From a virus, in IMG/VR virus record IMGVR_UViG_3300028920_000295, positions 1-21,623 of that record: a stretch of 21,623 nt of DNA. One strand, given 5' to 3'. Shown in pieces: positions 1 through 6,931 of this stretch. Below the pieces are notes generated by a model. The model was not told the origin of the DNA. It worked only from the letters and a program-made list of their open reading frames with translations, and searched no databases. The first letter of the stretch is position 1. Each line of letters begins with the position of its first letter. A program made the position numbers and the translations under genes.

Positions 1-623
1 TGAAATCCATAACTATCATCATAGAAAGTAATAACATCATTAACTTTAAAAATATTTATCTTCATCTTATCTGAAACTTCTTTGATTTCAGATTTCAATT
101 CACTAATAGCTATATTTATTTCATTTTCTTTTGCTAAATCATCATTATTATTAAATTTAATATAAGTAGCAATAATTATACTTTTTAATTCTTTTCTTTT
201 CTTTTTATTTGAAATTATTTTGGAAACATCTCCAACAACAGATAAATATTTCAAATAATTTTCAGTTTCATTCTCTTTAAAACTAGAAGAAAACCAAGAC
301 ATAGATAATTCAGCATCAATTGCTTTATTATTTCTAGAAAATTTACACATTTTACCATCAACATCTAATAATCTAGCATATATTCTTAAATTATCGTCAT
401 AATAATTTTCTTTTTTTAAAGTAGAAATAGTAAAAGAAACATCTAAAGCAAAATTATCTACACTTATATCTTCAATTCCTTTTACATCTTTAAAAAATTC
501 TTCCAATTTTAGTTTAAGTTCATTGTTTTTCTTTCTTTCATTTTTAATTATTTTTTCTTTAATTACTTTAAGTTCTTTTTCAAAAACTTCCTTTCTTAAT
601 TTTAATTATTTTAATTTTTCCAT
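1..623 (-). CDS. Hypothetical protein, partial, with in-frame TAA at codon 6
   Basis: I do not recognise this protein. An ATG at 623-621 follows a perfect AGGAGG ribosome binding site, then reads M-E-K-L-K and meets TAA at 608-606. Beyond that stop the same frame stays open for about 200 codons to the window edge. The first part is Lys/Glu-rich and helical (FEKELKVIKEK), followed by mixed alpha/beta-looking sequence with real protein character (ISVDNFALDVSFTIS, LRIYARLLDVDG). The C-terminus is outside the window. No ATG, GTG or TTG with a good ribosome binding site lies just after the TAA. The stop is therefore a recent nonsense mutation, a base error in an A-rich stretch, or a readthrough codon. 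Being an in-frame substitution, it is not explained by an indel. Confidence 0.6.
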
Positions 624-653
624 AATTTACCTCCTAAACTATTACTTTAAATT

Positions 654-905
654 TTAAAGATCTCTCCAAATTTCACTAAAATCAGATCTTTGATCAATCA
701 TCAAATTATTTTTTTTAGCTTCTTCCAGAAACTTTTTTAAAAAATACCTATCAATGCAAGTTTTATAATTCTTTTCAGGTATAATACTTGTATTTTTTAA
801 ACTCTTATCTTTAGCAAAATCTTTAGATTTATTTGTTACAAATTTAATTGAAGCATATCCTTCATTTTTTATTTGAATATCAAAGTTTTTATATGAATAT
901 TTCAT
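654..905 (-). CDS. Hypothetical protein, 83 aa
   Basis: Unrecognised small basic protein. The start ATG at 905 follows GGAGGCAGAGT, the same leader found before the 1342 gene. The sequence is Lys- and Asn-rich with a mixed strand/helix pattern (FDIQIKNEGYASIKFV, then a helix FLKKFLEEAKKNN). It has no Cys pairs, membrane segment or recognisable motif. It ends in TAA, followed closely by in-frame TAA and TAG codons, just before the AGGAGG site of the next gene, so the two are probably co-transcribed. Confidence 0.7.
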   Translation of the reverse strand: MKYSYKNFDIQIKNEGYASIKFVTNKSKDFAKDKSLKNTSIIPEKNYKTCIDRYFLKKFLEEAKKNNLMIDQRSDFSEIWRDL

Positions 906-935
906 ACTCTGCCTCCTACCAGAAAAGATTCTGGA

Positions 936-1166
936 TTATTTTTCCTTTCTTTTAGAAACTACATAATAATAGTCCGTTTCATCAGGGATAAAACATTTCG
1001 GTAAGCTACATTCAATTCTGGTAATACTATCGTCTGGTCTTTGTAAACAATCATCTCCAATCTGACAAAAAACAGGATAAACTTGATTTCTTGAATATAC
1101 AGAGACTTCTACTTCACTTTCAGGATTTACATTTTTTAATTTTGTAATTAAATCTTTTACTTTCAT
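936..1166 (-). CDS. Small phage protein of the MKVKDLI type, 76 aa
   Basis: This resembles the many short phage and Bacillota proteins that begin MKVKxLIxxLxxxNPxxEVEV: here MKVKDLITKLKNVNPESEVEV covers residues 1-21 and predicts a helix followed by a beta strand. Such proteins are common near phage accessory genes and their role is unknown. The remainder (residues 22-76) has strand-like stretches and three Cys without a zinc-knuckle pattern. The start ATG follows AAGGAGGCAAAGTT. It sits between two other small genes in one apparent transcription unit. Confidence 0.75.
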   Translation of the reverse strand: MKVKDLITKLKNVNPESEVEVSVYSRNQVYPVFCQIGDDCLQRPDDSITRIECSLPKCFIPDETDYYYVVSKRKEK

Positions 1167-1186
1167 AACTTTGCCTCCTTGAAAAA

Positions 1187-1342
1187 TTATCTTTTTACAA
1201 TTATAATCATTCTCTTTTCATCTATAATATGAGTATTAATGATTTCTTTATATTTTCCTTTTTCATTCATTATATAAATTTTAGCATTATCATCTAATTG
1301 TGATAATGAAAATTTTAAATCTTTTCCTTTTAAATTATCCAT
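1187..1342 (-). CDS. Hypothetical protein, 51 aa
   Basis: A short gene, ATG at 1342-1340 and TAA at 1189-1187, preceded by AAGGAGGCAGAGT, an almost ideal ribosome binding site. The product begins MDNLKGKDLKFSLSQLDDN and ends in a beta-strand-like RMIIIVKR. The layout of short helix then strands resembles the following MKVKDLI gene, so it may be a distant relative, but I cannot name it. It is the first gene after the AT-rich promoter-like region at 1372-1403. Confidence 0.7.
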   Translation of the reverse strand: MDNLKGKDLKFSLSQLDDNAKIYIMNEKGKYKEIINTHIIDEKRMIIIVKR

Positions 1343-1371
1343 ACTCTGCCTCCTTATATTATTATATAATT

Positions 1372-1403
1372 ATATAATACCAAATAAAGACAAAATAGTT
1401 AAC
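1372..1403 (-). promoter_or_regulatory. Possible promoter, loose variant of the GTTWA/TGTATATAT family
   Basis: The 84-base gap between the terminase stop (1427) and the next start (1342) contains, on the minus strand, GTTAA at 1403-1399, and about 16 bases later a TGGTATTATATAAT-like run. GTTAA matches the upstream box of the four exact copies elsewhere, but the downstream box is TGGTATTAT rather than TGTATATAT and the spacing differs. It also offers ordinary TATAAT -10 elements. It is placed correctly to drive the 1342-1 gene group. Confidence 0.4.
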
Positions 1404-1426
1404 CACTTTTTTATATTATTGAAAAA

Positions 1427-3358
1427 TTAATTTAATAACGGGTGGATGTTTTCTTTCATTATATCCTCTTTTTGCTTTTCGTCTGAAGATCTTGAAGAGC
1501 CTGTTATTACTCCTGGTGAGGATTTTCCATGCAAACCAAAAAGCTTATCAAATCCTATCTTGGCATAGTTTCCAGCGTGTGCATAATGGTCCGGTCCTGT
1601 ATGCCCTACCACTTCATATAGTGAATCAGTTTTTTCATCAACATATCTTTCTATAGCAAGGCTAGCATGATGTTTTATAAATTCTTCAATGTTACTATCT
1701 AATCTTGGGATGTCTATTCCTTTTTCTTCGTATTGTTGTATCATTGCCTTAAATGTTCCAACTCTAGAAACTGTTACTCTCCTTGCTTTTTGGTTCCATG
1801 CTGGGATTATTAGCATATCTTTTTTCTTTTGCCGTTGTATTTCTCCTGTATCATAGAAACATCCCCAAGCTCGTGTTGGAAATTTTCCTACTAAATAAGA
1901 ATTCCTATCTACTCCTATTCCATTTGCGTCATTTACTATGATTGCTGCTTTAAAAAATATTGCTATTTTCTCCACTCTTTTTGCATGATCAATTTGTCTT
2001 CCTGCAAACCCATGCTTTTGCAGACTTTTATTATCTATTCTTTCTATATATATTATTTTTGGCTTGTGTACTTCTGGCGGGAATCCATTTGCCATCACAA
2101 CGACCCAACTTACCTCACCCCAATCAACACCTATAGAAACATTTTTTGTATTTCCTATCTGTTTATATTGATTTACAAAAGTCCTGTCTTGACATTGTTC
2201 AAATATTTCTCTTGATATTTGAGCTTCAGGGCTTATATATGCATACCCCATTATCTCATTCCAAAATTGATGGATAAACTTGAACGTATGGTATTTGTAC
2301 AAAATCTCTTTTCCTGTTTTCCACGGCAGCATCATGTAAGTGACCCTGTACGAGGCTCTTGTTATAATTAAATGTGGTTTATTAGGAACCCATCTTGATG
2401 TCTTCAGGTAAAACTGAGATGTCTTGTCAATATACTCACCGCAATACTTACAACCAATATATACAGTATCTAGTTTTTTTAAATACTTCTCGTCATCTGG
2501 TTCTGCATGGTCTACATCAAAGAAATTTCTTATGTTTTCTGGGAACTCCATCACTTGCTCTTTCTTGCATTTAGGACAGGTTATCATCCACTCATATTGA
2601 CTAGCCTTGTTAAACTTATCATCTATTCCACTATTAGGAAATTTTGGTGTTGATATCCTTGTCCTCCTTCCTATAGCACTATGTGAAGTTGATTCTGAAT
2701 ATATATCTTCTACTTGCGGGTTCTGACTCTCATACTCATCAAATGTTATCTTGTCACTTGATGGCCCTCTTCCTTGATAATCAGTCCAAGAACTGTCTAC
2801 TGTATAAAAACTTCCATTCTTAAACTCTTTAGATTTCATACTAAAAGGTTTCTTTAATTGAGTTATTATTTTTGGTGATTTTTCTATAGCTATTGAAATC
2901 TTTTCTTTTGCCATCTTCTCTGCCATACCAGCTGTAGGAAAGATGTGCCTTACATTAGTAAATGGACGTGATGCACATAGATATATATTCTCATTTATTT
3001 CATTTTCCGTAAATTCACTCTGCCTGCATTTTATGACTGTCTTGTCTTTACATGTATCATTTATGTACTGCGTCAAATATGGACGAGGTGCTTCTATAAT
3101 TTTTTTGTCTTTATTTCCAAGCATCATCTCTATTTCAGCATCTTTATAGCTAAAAACTCGCCCGCCTATCATTCTATTATTTTCAATCCATTCTTGAAGA
3201 TTCCCTTTTCCTTTTGTAAATTCACAATAGTTGGAGATACTATTGCTTATTAAATCAAAGACTTTACATGCTTCTACTTTTTCTTGATCATCATCGTTTA
3301 ATATAATGCTTGTTATATCGTTTATTATTTCGCTTGCTTCTTCTTTTTTTAAAGACAT
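1427..3358 (-). CDS. terL: Terminase large subunit (GpA-type), DNA packaging ATPase/nuclease
   Basis: This is the packaging motor subunit that pumps phage DNA into the procapsid and cuts concatemers. The 643 aa fit the family's usual length. Residues 108-117 (VIKCRQSEFT) are a degenerate Walker A with R112 and T117 but no GK[ST]. KITFDEYE at 203-210 is the Walker B, with acidic D207/E208. Cys pairs at 261/264 and 303/306 form the zinc ribbon usual in GpA-type proteins. A RNase-H-like nuclease follows, with likely metal ligands D412 (GVDWGE), D477 (VNDANG) and D590. The start ATG at 3358 has a modest AGGA site and lies inside the preceding membrane-protein gene (68-nt overlap). The gene is visibly richer in G+C than its neighbours. 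It ends the operon that starts near 5256. A TerS candidate lies far away at 11371-12060. Confidence 0.95.
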   Translation of the reverse strand: MSLKKEEASEIINDITSIILNDDDQEKVEACKVFDLISNSISNYCEFTKGKGNLQEWIENNRMIGGRVFSYKDAEIEMMLGNKDKKIIEAPRPYLTQYINDTCKDKTVIKCRQSEFTENEINENIYLCASRPFTNVRHIFPTAGMAEKMAKEKISIAIEKSPKIITQLKKPFSMKSKEFKNGSFYTVDSSWTDYQGRGPSSDKITFDEYESQNPQVEDIYSESTSHSAIGRRTRISTPKFPNSGIDDKFNKASQYEWMITCPKCKKEQVMEFPENIRNFFDVDHAEPDDEKYLKKLDTVYIGCKYCGEYIDKTSQFYLKTSRWVPNKPHLIITRASYRVTYMMLPWKTGKEILYKYHTFKFIHQFWNEIMGYAYISPEAQISREIFEQCQDRTFVNQYKQIGNTKNVSIGVDWGEVSWVVVMANGFPPEVHKPKIIYIERIDNKSLQKHGFAGRQIDHAKRVEKIAIFFKAAIIVNDANGIGVDRNSYLVGKFPTRAWGCFYDTGEIQRQKKKDMLIIPAWNQKARRVTVSRVGTFKAMIQQYEEKGIDIPRLDSNIEEFIKHHASLAIERYVDEKTDSLYEVVGHTGPDHYAHAGNYAKIGFDKLFGLHGKSSPGVITGSSRSSDEKQKEDIMKENIHPLLN

Positions 3359-3482
3359 ATTTAATCAATCCTAAAAGTATTTGAAAAATTATTGAGAGAA
3401 TAACCATAAAGAAAAGTGTTGTAGTTGATATAACTCCAGCTATTAAAGAAAAAAATATAAACTCTTTGAAAGAAGTTCTCAT
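3291..3482 (-). CDS. Small membrane protein overlapping terL, 63 aa
   Basis: An almost entirely hydrophobic stretch at residues 8-46 (one long or two short membrane helices) is followed by a strongly basic tail rich in KR, RN and KH. This suggests an inner-membrane protein with a cytoplasmic C-terminus. Size and layout fit a holin or other small phage membrane protein, but nothing identifies it specifically. The start ATG overlaps the stop of the PC4-like gene as ATGA, indicating translational coupling. The last 68 bases, encoding the basic tail, overlap the start of terL in another frame. Confidence 0.6.
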   Translation of the reverse strand: MRTSFKEFIFFSLIAGVISTTTLFFMVILSIIFQILLGLIKYVFKKRRSKRNNKRYNKHYIKR

Positions 3483-3703
3483 TTACACATTGTCTCCAAT
3501 ATTTCCCACTTCTTTTCAGACAATATGTCTAATATTTCCTCTGCGTCTTCATAATCTAGTGTTATTCCTTTCTTTAACGGCTGCAGTTCATTATTCTTGC
3601 CATAATACCATTTTCTTATATCCAGATATTTTTCACCATTAAATTCTACAACTTTCACCTGTATTGGTTCATCTTTTTCTATTTTATGAAATATCTTTTC
3701 CAT
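3479..3703 (-). CDS. PC4/p15-type single-stranded DNA-binding protein, 74 aa
   Basis: The fold signature of the transcriptional coactivator PC4/p15 family (PF02229 type) is clear: LDIRKWYYG at residues 27-35, a GELKP-like turn NNELQPLKKGITL at 37-49, then a helix starting YEDAEEILDIL at 51-61. In eukaryotes PC4 binds single-stranded DNA and acts in transcription; bacterial and phage relatives are small dimers that bind single-stranded DNA. Here it could protect DNA or modulate phage transcription; this is inference. It overlaps the previous gene by 20 nt and the next by 4 nt (ATGA), in the operon that ends with terL. Confidence 0.85.
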   Translation of the reverse strand: MEKIFHKIEKDEPIQVKVVEFNGEKYLDIRKWYYGKNNELQPLKKGITLDYEDAEEILDILSEKKWEILETMCK

Positions 3704-4037
3704 TGTTTTCTTTCTCTCTTTTTTTATTTTGAAGATCTATAACATTCTTTCTTTCTTTTTCAATCTCTTTTGAAGCCTTATTTTCATCATCTTGCCTCTT
3801 TTTTTGTATCTCTTTTTTTTCTTTGATTATTTTTTCTAAATATTCAATTGGGATCTTATTCAAAACATTTAAAGCTTCTTTTGATGTTTCAATTTGTTTT
3901 AAATATTCTGCATATAAAATATCAAAAGCTTTACTCATCCACACATCCATAGAAAAATTCCCATCGTTCACTCCCATAGTTTTTAAATAATTAATAAAAT
4001 CTCCAAACAATTTTTGTTTAATTTCTTTAGCACCCAT
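3684..4037 (-). CDS. Coiled-coil hypothetical protein, 117 aa
   Basis: Unrecognised. Residues 1-60 are a mixed helical region (FGDFINYLKTMGVNDGNF, then AFDILYAEYLKQIE). From about residue 66 to the end it is a highly charged Lys/Glu segment predicted to be a long helix or coiled coil (KEIQKKRQDDENKASKEIEKE). The start ATG follows AAGGAGGATTTTA, and the end overlaps the start of the PC4-like gene by 20 nt. Position upstream of terL suggests co-expression with late functions, without a specific role. Confidence 0.75.
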   Translation of the reverse strand: MGAKEIKQKLFGDFINYLKTMGVNDGNFSMDVWMSKAFDILYAEYLKQIETSKEALNVLNKIPIEYLEKIIKEKKEIQKKRQDDENKASKEIEKERKNVIDLQNKKREKENNGKDIS

Positions 4038-4052
4038 TAAAATCCTCCTTAA

Positions 4053-4550
4053 TTATTTTTCTACTAATAAATCTTTAAATTCTGTTGTTAGCTTATACTT
4101 CATTAATTGAATTAACATTGCTACTGATTCCATACTCTTATTTTTTATAACAAAAGCTTTCTCTAATGAGGGTTTTTCATCTAATGTATTTAAACAAGCT
4201 GTAATTCCTTCTGTTAAGGTTAAATCATTATGAGCATTAAGAAGAACTTGAAATGAAGTAAAAACCAATTCAAGAAGACTCAGCTTAGAATATTTATTAA
4301 AATCTATATTTCTCTCCCTCTCTTTCAAAATCCTAACTAAAATATCGGTGCTTATTACTTCTATTGATTCACCTTCATTAAGTAATATTGCTAAATTGTG
4401 CATATCTCTATCTTTAAAAAGTTCTTGCATTCTTGATAACTCAATCTTGTTATCGTTTAGATTTCCAGACTTAAATACTATTACATCATCTTCTTTTATT
4501 CTTAATTTTTTTATTTCTAACTCAATTTTTTTCTTTATTTTCTCTTCCAT
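4053..4550 (-). CDS. Hypothetical protein, 165 aa
   Basis: Unrecognised. The N-terminus is helical and charged (MEEKIKKKIELEIKKLRI), followed by strand-like VIVFKSG and an all-helical C-terminal half with LLELVFTSFQVLLNAHNDL. There are no membrane segments, Cys pairs or nucleotide-binding motifs. The ATG follows GAGGAGAATAA, and the gene begins inside the previous gene's 3' end (29-nt overlap), with a strong ribosome binding site of its own. Confidence 0.75.
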   Translation of the reverse strand: MEEKIKKKIELEIKKLRIKEDDVIVFKSGNLNDNKIELSRMQELFKDRDMHNLAILLNEGESIEVISTDILVRILKERERNIDFNKYSKLSLLELVFTSFQVLLNAHNDLTLTEGITACLNTLDEKPSLEKAFVIKNKSMESVAMLIQLMKYKLTTEFKDLLVEK

Positions 4551-4818
4551 TTATTCTCCTCAATATTTCACTCATTTCTTCAAATTTTTCTTTCTTTATA
4601 ATATAATCATTAACAGTAAAAAATTCTCTTCTTTCTGTATTATTTTTTATTTCTAAAGCATCTTTCTCTATATCTTCGCAAACGTCCAGCAAATTAAAAA
4701 AATTATCAACATCTTTAAATGAAGATATTTTTTTAATTTTCTTCATTTCAATTTTTATACTTATTTCTAAAATAATTGCAATTAAAAGAACAACTACCCA
4801 TGTTATAGTCAATAACAT
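4522..4818 (-). CDS. Membrane-anchored hypothetical protein, 98 aa
   Basis: A single N-terminal membrane helix (residues 1-20, LLTITWVVVLLIAIILEI) is followed by a charged cytoplasmic-looking helical domain (KKIKKISSFKDVDNFF, then EEMSEILRRINGRENKEK). No signal-peptidase site is evident, so this looks like a bitopic anchor. The start ATG follows AGGAGGTGTTCA, a very strong site that also encodes the last codons of the preceding gene. Function unknown. Confidence 0.7.
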   Translation of the reverse strand: MLLTITWVVVLLIAIILEISIKIEMKKIKKISSFKDVDNFFNLLDVCEDIEKDALEIKNNTERREFFTVNDYIIKKEKFEEMSEILRRINGRENKEKN

Positions 4819-5099
4819 TGAACACCTCCTGGCTCTGGAGCTTCTGGATATCCATCTAAACTTTTATAAAAATTACTATTTAATTGTGTTTTATTAATTC
4901 TAACAATCTCATCATTGTGATTTTTCAATTTAATTACAATAAATTCTTTATCAAACCCAATTACTTCTATTTTATCACCTTTTTTTATATTAATTAATTC
5001 AACTCTACTTTTTTTATTGTTAATCTCGCCATCTTTAGTAATAATAGTATTAAAAATACTTATGTATTCATATAATCCTAATTGATAAAATGTTATCAT
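4809..5099 (-). CDS. Hypothetical beta-rich protein, 96 aa
   Basis: Unrecognised. Residues 36-75 look like a small beta barrel (VELINIKKGDKIEVIGF, then EFIVIKLKNHNDEIVRI), similar to KOW/SH3-like or translation-factor barrels, though I see no diagnostic motif. The C-terminal tail PEAPEPGG is Pro/Gly-rich because it contains the next gene's ribosome binding site. The ATG overlaps the preceding stop as ATGA. Confidence 0.7.
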   Translation of the reverse strand: MITFYQLGLYEYISIFNTIITKDGEINNKKSRVELINIKKGDKIEVIGFDKEFIVIKLKNHNDEIVRINKTQLNSNFYKSLDGYPEAPEPGGVQCY

Positions 5100-5233
5100 T
5101 TATTTATCCTTTTCAACATTGTTCTTAAATGATTTATTCTTCTATAATTTCTTTTTATACAAGCCCATTTTATTTTTTCATTTAATTTTTTAATTCTTTT
5201 ATTGTCTCCTGTAAAACCTAAAGATTTTTGCAT
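5096..5233 (-). CDS. Small basic protein, 45 aa, first gene of the terL operon
   Basis: ATG at 5233-5231 after AAGGAGATATAA and TGA at 5098-5096, overlapping the next start as ATGA. The product is strongly basic and helical (NKRIKKLNEKIKWACIKR, then NYRRINHLRTMLKRI). It could bind nucleic acid or be a minor structural peptide; I do not recognise it. It is the first gene downstream of the exact promoter-like motif at 5256-5283, which supports its being real. Confidence 0.7.
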   Translation of the reverse strand: MQKSLGFTGDNKRIKKLNEKIKWACIKRNYRRINHLRTMLKRINK

Positions 5234-5255
5234 TTATATCTCCTTAACAATATTA

Positions 5256-5283
5256 ATATATACAAAATTTTTAATATGTAAAC
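5256..5283 (-). promoter_or_regulatory. Promoter-like motif GTTTA-N14-TGTATATAT
   Basis: On the minus strand GTTTA (5283-5279) is followed by exactly 14 bases and TGTATATAT (5264-5256). The same boxes and spacing recur at 7893, 8835 and 11368. It begins 5 nt after the upstream gene's stop codon and ends 22 nt before the ATG at 5233. The TGTATATAT box would supply an extended -10. I infer that it drives the operon 5233-1427, which ends with terL. Confidence 0.7.
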
Positions 5284-5288
5284 AAAAA

Positions 5289-5432
5289 TTAACCGCCTCT
5301 CTCTTCTATAAACCTTAACAATAAATGTGAGTATTCTGTAGAAAAATCTAATAATTCATCAAATAATTCCTCTAACTCATCAAGAGACATTTTTTTCAGT
5401 TCTTTTTCTGTATAATATTCATATTTTTTCAT
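5289..5432 (-). CDS. Small acidic protein, 47 aa
   Basis: ATG at 5432-5430, overlapping the previous gene's TGA as ATGA, and TAA at 5291-5289. The product is acidic and helical (KELKKMSLDELEELFDELL), ending FIEERGG. Such Leu/Glu-patterned peptides are common in phages and have no known role. It closes a transcription unit: the promoter-like motif for the next unit starts just after its stop. Confidence 0.65.
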   Translation of the reverse strand: MKKYEYYTEKELKKMSLDELEELFDELLDFSTEYSHLLLRFIEERGG

Positions 5433-5632
5433 ATATTTTCTAAATGCTTATTTATTATTCTATTAATCTTATATTTTAAACTTTTCTTTCTTTTTACTTC
5501 TAACTTATATATCATATCAATAATATCAAGATTTAATTTTTTGTCATAAAAATGTATGCCTTTGGTATTATTCTTTTTCGCTCTTTTTAACAATTCTATA
5601 ATTGAGTTTAATTCCTTCATTTCTTTTTCCAA
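5429..5632 (-). CDS. Hypothetical helical protein, 67 aa
   Basis: Unrecognised, Lys-rich and helical throughout (ELNSIIELLKRAKKNN, then YKLEVKRKKSLKYKINRI). A shared stop/start (ATGA) links it to the following 47-aa gene, and it begins inside the 3' end of the preceding membrane protein gene (16-nt overlap). No motifs are visible. Confidence 0.7.
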   Translation of the reverse strand: MEKEMKELNSIIELLKRAKKNNTKGIHFYDKKLNLDIIDMIYKLEVKRKKSLKYKINRIINKHLENI

Positions 5633-6042
5633 TATTGATTTTTTTCAGGGCATTTATAATCTTTGTATAAAATGCTCAATACATGATCCTTAAACTCATC
5701 CCAGCTTTTATAATGCTCAACCAATTTTTCTGAAATTTTTTTCGTTTTATTATAATTTTTATCCATTTTAAATTCCCACAAAATAATTCCTACTTCACCA
5801 TATTTATCTACAAGTAAAAAATGATTATATTTTTGCTTACATAATATTAAAGTTTCACCATTTTTTTCTCTATCTAATTTTTGAAGATAATCAGAAACTT
5901 GATGAAACCCAAATCTATACCATCTATGTTCATCCATAGAAAGACTTCTGTTTCGAATATCTTCCCCTCCATGTAAAACTGCACCAATAAATCCAAGAAT
6001 AAAAAAACAAATTGCAATAATTAATATAATTGTTGATACCAT
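5617..6042 (-). CDS. Membrane-anchored hypothetical protein, 141 aa
   Basis: An N-terminal hydrophobic segment at residues 2-24 (STIILIIAICFFILGFIGAV) anchors a soluble domain. That domain has strand-like segments (ETLILCKQ, HFLLVDKYGEVGIILWEF) and a helical C-terminus. The segment could be a signal anchor; no cleavage motif is clear. The upstream AAGG site overlaps the end of the possible frameshift extension of the preceding gene. Function unknown. Confidence 0.75.
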   Translation of the reverse strand: MVSTIILIIAICFFILGFIGAVLHGGEDIRNRSLSMDEHRWYRFGFHQVSDYLQKLDREKNGETLILCKQKYNHFLLVDKYGEVGIILWEFKMDKNYNKTKKISEKLVEHYKSWDEFKDHVLSILYKDYKCPEKNQYWKKK

Positions 6043-6053
6043 ATATTAGAACC

Positions 6054-6127
6054 TTATACATTTATCTTTATACTATTTATTTTATCTATCAATTTTTTAT
6101 CTTCTTCCCCTTTTATTCTTTTTTTTT
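6054..6127 (-). other. Candidate -1 frameshift site and 21-codon extension
   Basis: The run of nine A residues (minus strand, 6127-6119) holds two in-frame Lys codons in a slippery A-AAA-AAA arrangement near the end of the 6931 gene. The zero frame stops two codons later at 6115-6113. Slipping back one base opens a further 21 codons (RIKGEEDKK, then LIDKINSIKINV) ending in TAA at 6056-6054, right at the ribosome binding site of the next gene. A Shine-Dalgarno-like AGAGAAG lies a few bases upstream (6139-6133). An A10 run hidden by a sequencing error would give the same product. Confidence 0.4.
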
Positions 6128-6931
6128 GTTTTCTTCTCTAATTTTTTTTGTTGTTTCTTCATTTTTTTCAATTCTTAATAAGTCATCATATTTTATTCTC
6201 TGTTTTTTAGCTATTTTCTTTAATGTTTCATATTTCACTCTTCTTCCTGTACTTACCCTATAATAAAACATATCTGTGTGAATATTTAAATCCCCAAATG
6301 TTGTAGACCCACATTTTTCACAAGCAGGCGGGCTTCCAAATGCTTTGCTTAAACCCATAGATAATGAATTCATTACTAAATATAATGCACTTTTCTTATA
6401 AGACTTTGTTTGTAATTTATTACAATCACTACAATATACTCTTGTTTCAAAATCTTTAGGTAAGCTTCTTAAATATTCTTCAGATTTTTTTAATACTCTA
6501 TCATGATTACCAAAATGAATTGTAAAACTACCCCATGTTAGCCATAAATATCCCATATTACAATAAGTAATTTTAGCATCCCTTAAATCATTTTTAAGTA
6601 TTCCACAATAATCTCCACCAAACATTAATTCTTCCCATATCAACTCTAATTCTAAATGTTTCTTATCATCATATTCATATACACTAAAATTTGTCATTTG
6701 ATCTTTATGATTATAAATAGCATAATGTTTACACCCTCTTGGCCAAGTTCTCCATCTAACTTTTTCTAAATACAAATCAAATTGTTCTTTAGAAATATCT
6801 TCACCAGCTTTTTTTAAAATAGTTTGTTCTTGCTCTATTTGTTTTGGCGGATTGTTTTTTTCAAGATCTCTATATTCATCATCTAATCTTTCATTCTCTT
6901 CTATAAATTTTATTATTCCACTTTTACCCAT
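6113..6931 (-). CDS. Hypothetical protein with Cys pairs, 272 aa
   Basis: I do not recognise this protein. Residues 1-60 are charged and helical; the middle is aromatic-rich (RWRTWPRGCKHYAIY, GYLWLTWGSFTIHFG). Two CxxC pairs (VYCSDC and PACEKCG, about 40 residues apart) suggest a zinc ribbon wrapped round a hydrophobic helix. The C-terminus is a Lys-rich helix. The ATG at 6931 has a GAGGAAATA site and overlaps the preceding gene by 8 nt. The annotated stop follows an A9 run, so the true C-terminus may be 21 residues longer. Confidence 0.8.
   Translation of the reverse strand: MGKSGIIKFIEENERLDDEYRDLEKNNPPKQIEQEQTILKKAGEDISKEQFDLYLEKVRWRTWPRGCKHYAIYNHKDQMTNFSVYEYDDKKHLELELIWEELMFGGDYCGILKNDLRDAKITYCNMGYLWLTWGSFTIHFGNHDRVLKKSEEYLRSLPKDFETRVYCSDCNKLQTKSYKKSALYLVMNSLSMGLSKAFGSPPACEKCGSTTFGDLNIHTDMFYYRVSTGRRVKYETLKKIAKKQRIKYDDLLRIEKNEETTKKIREENKKKE

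Noticed and set aside
606-608. A genome-wide alternative code with TAA as a sense codon
   Set aside because: Many genes here end in TAA directly before the next ribosome binding site, and reading through would produce implausible fusions.
4348-4656. Plus-strand open frames here and elsewhere (for example 1985-2215, 7405-7707, 18232-18546, 20425-20976)
   Set aside because: All lie antisense to well-supported minus-strand genes, are Phe/Ile/Ser-rich as expected for the complement of Lys/Asn-rich coding, and lack ribosome binding sites.
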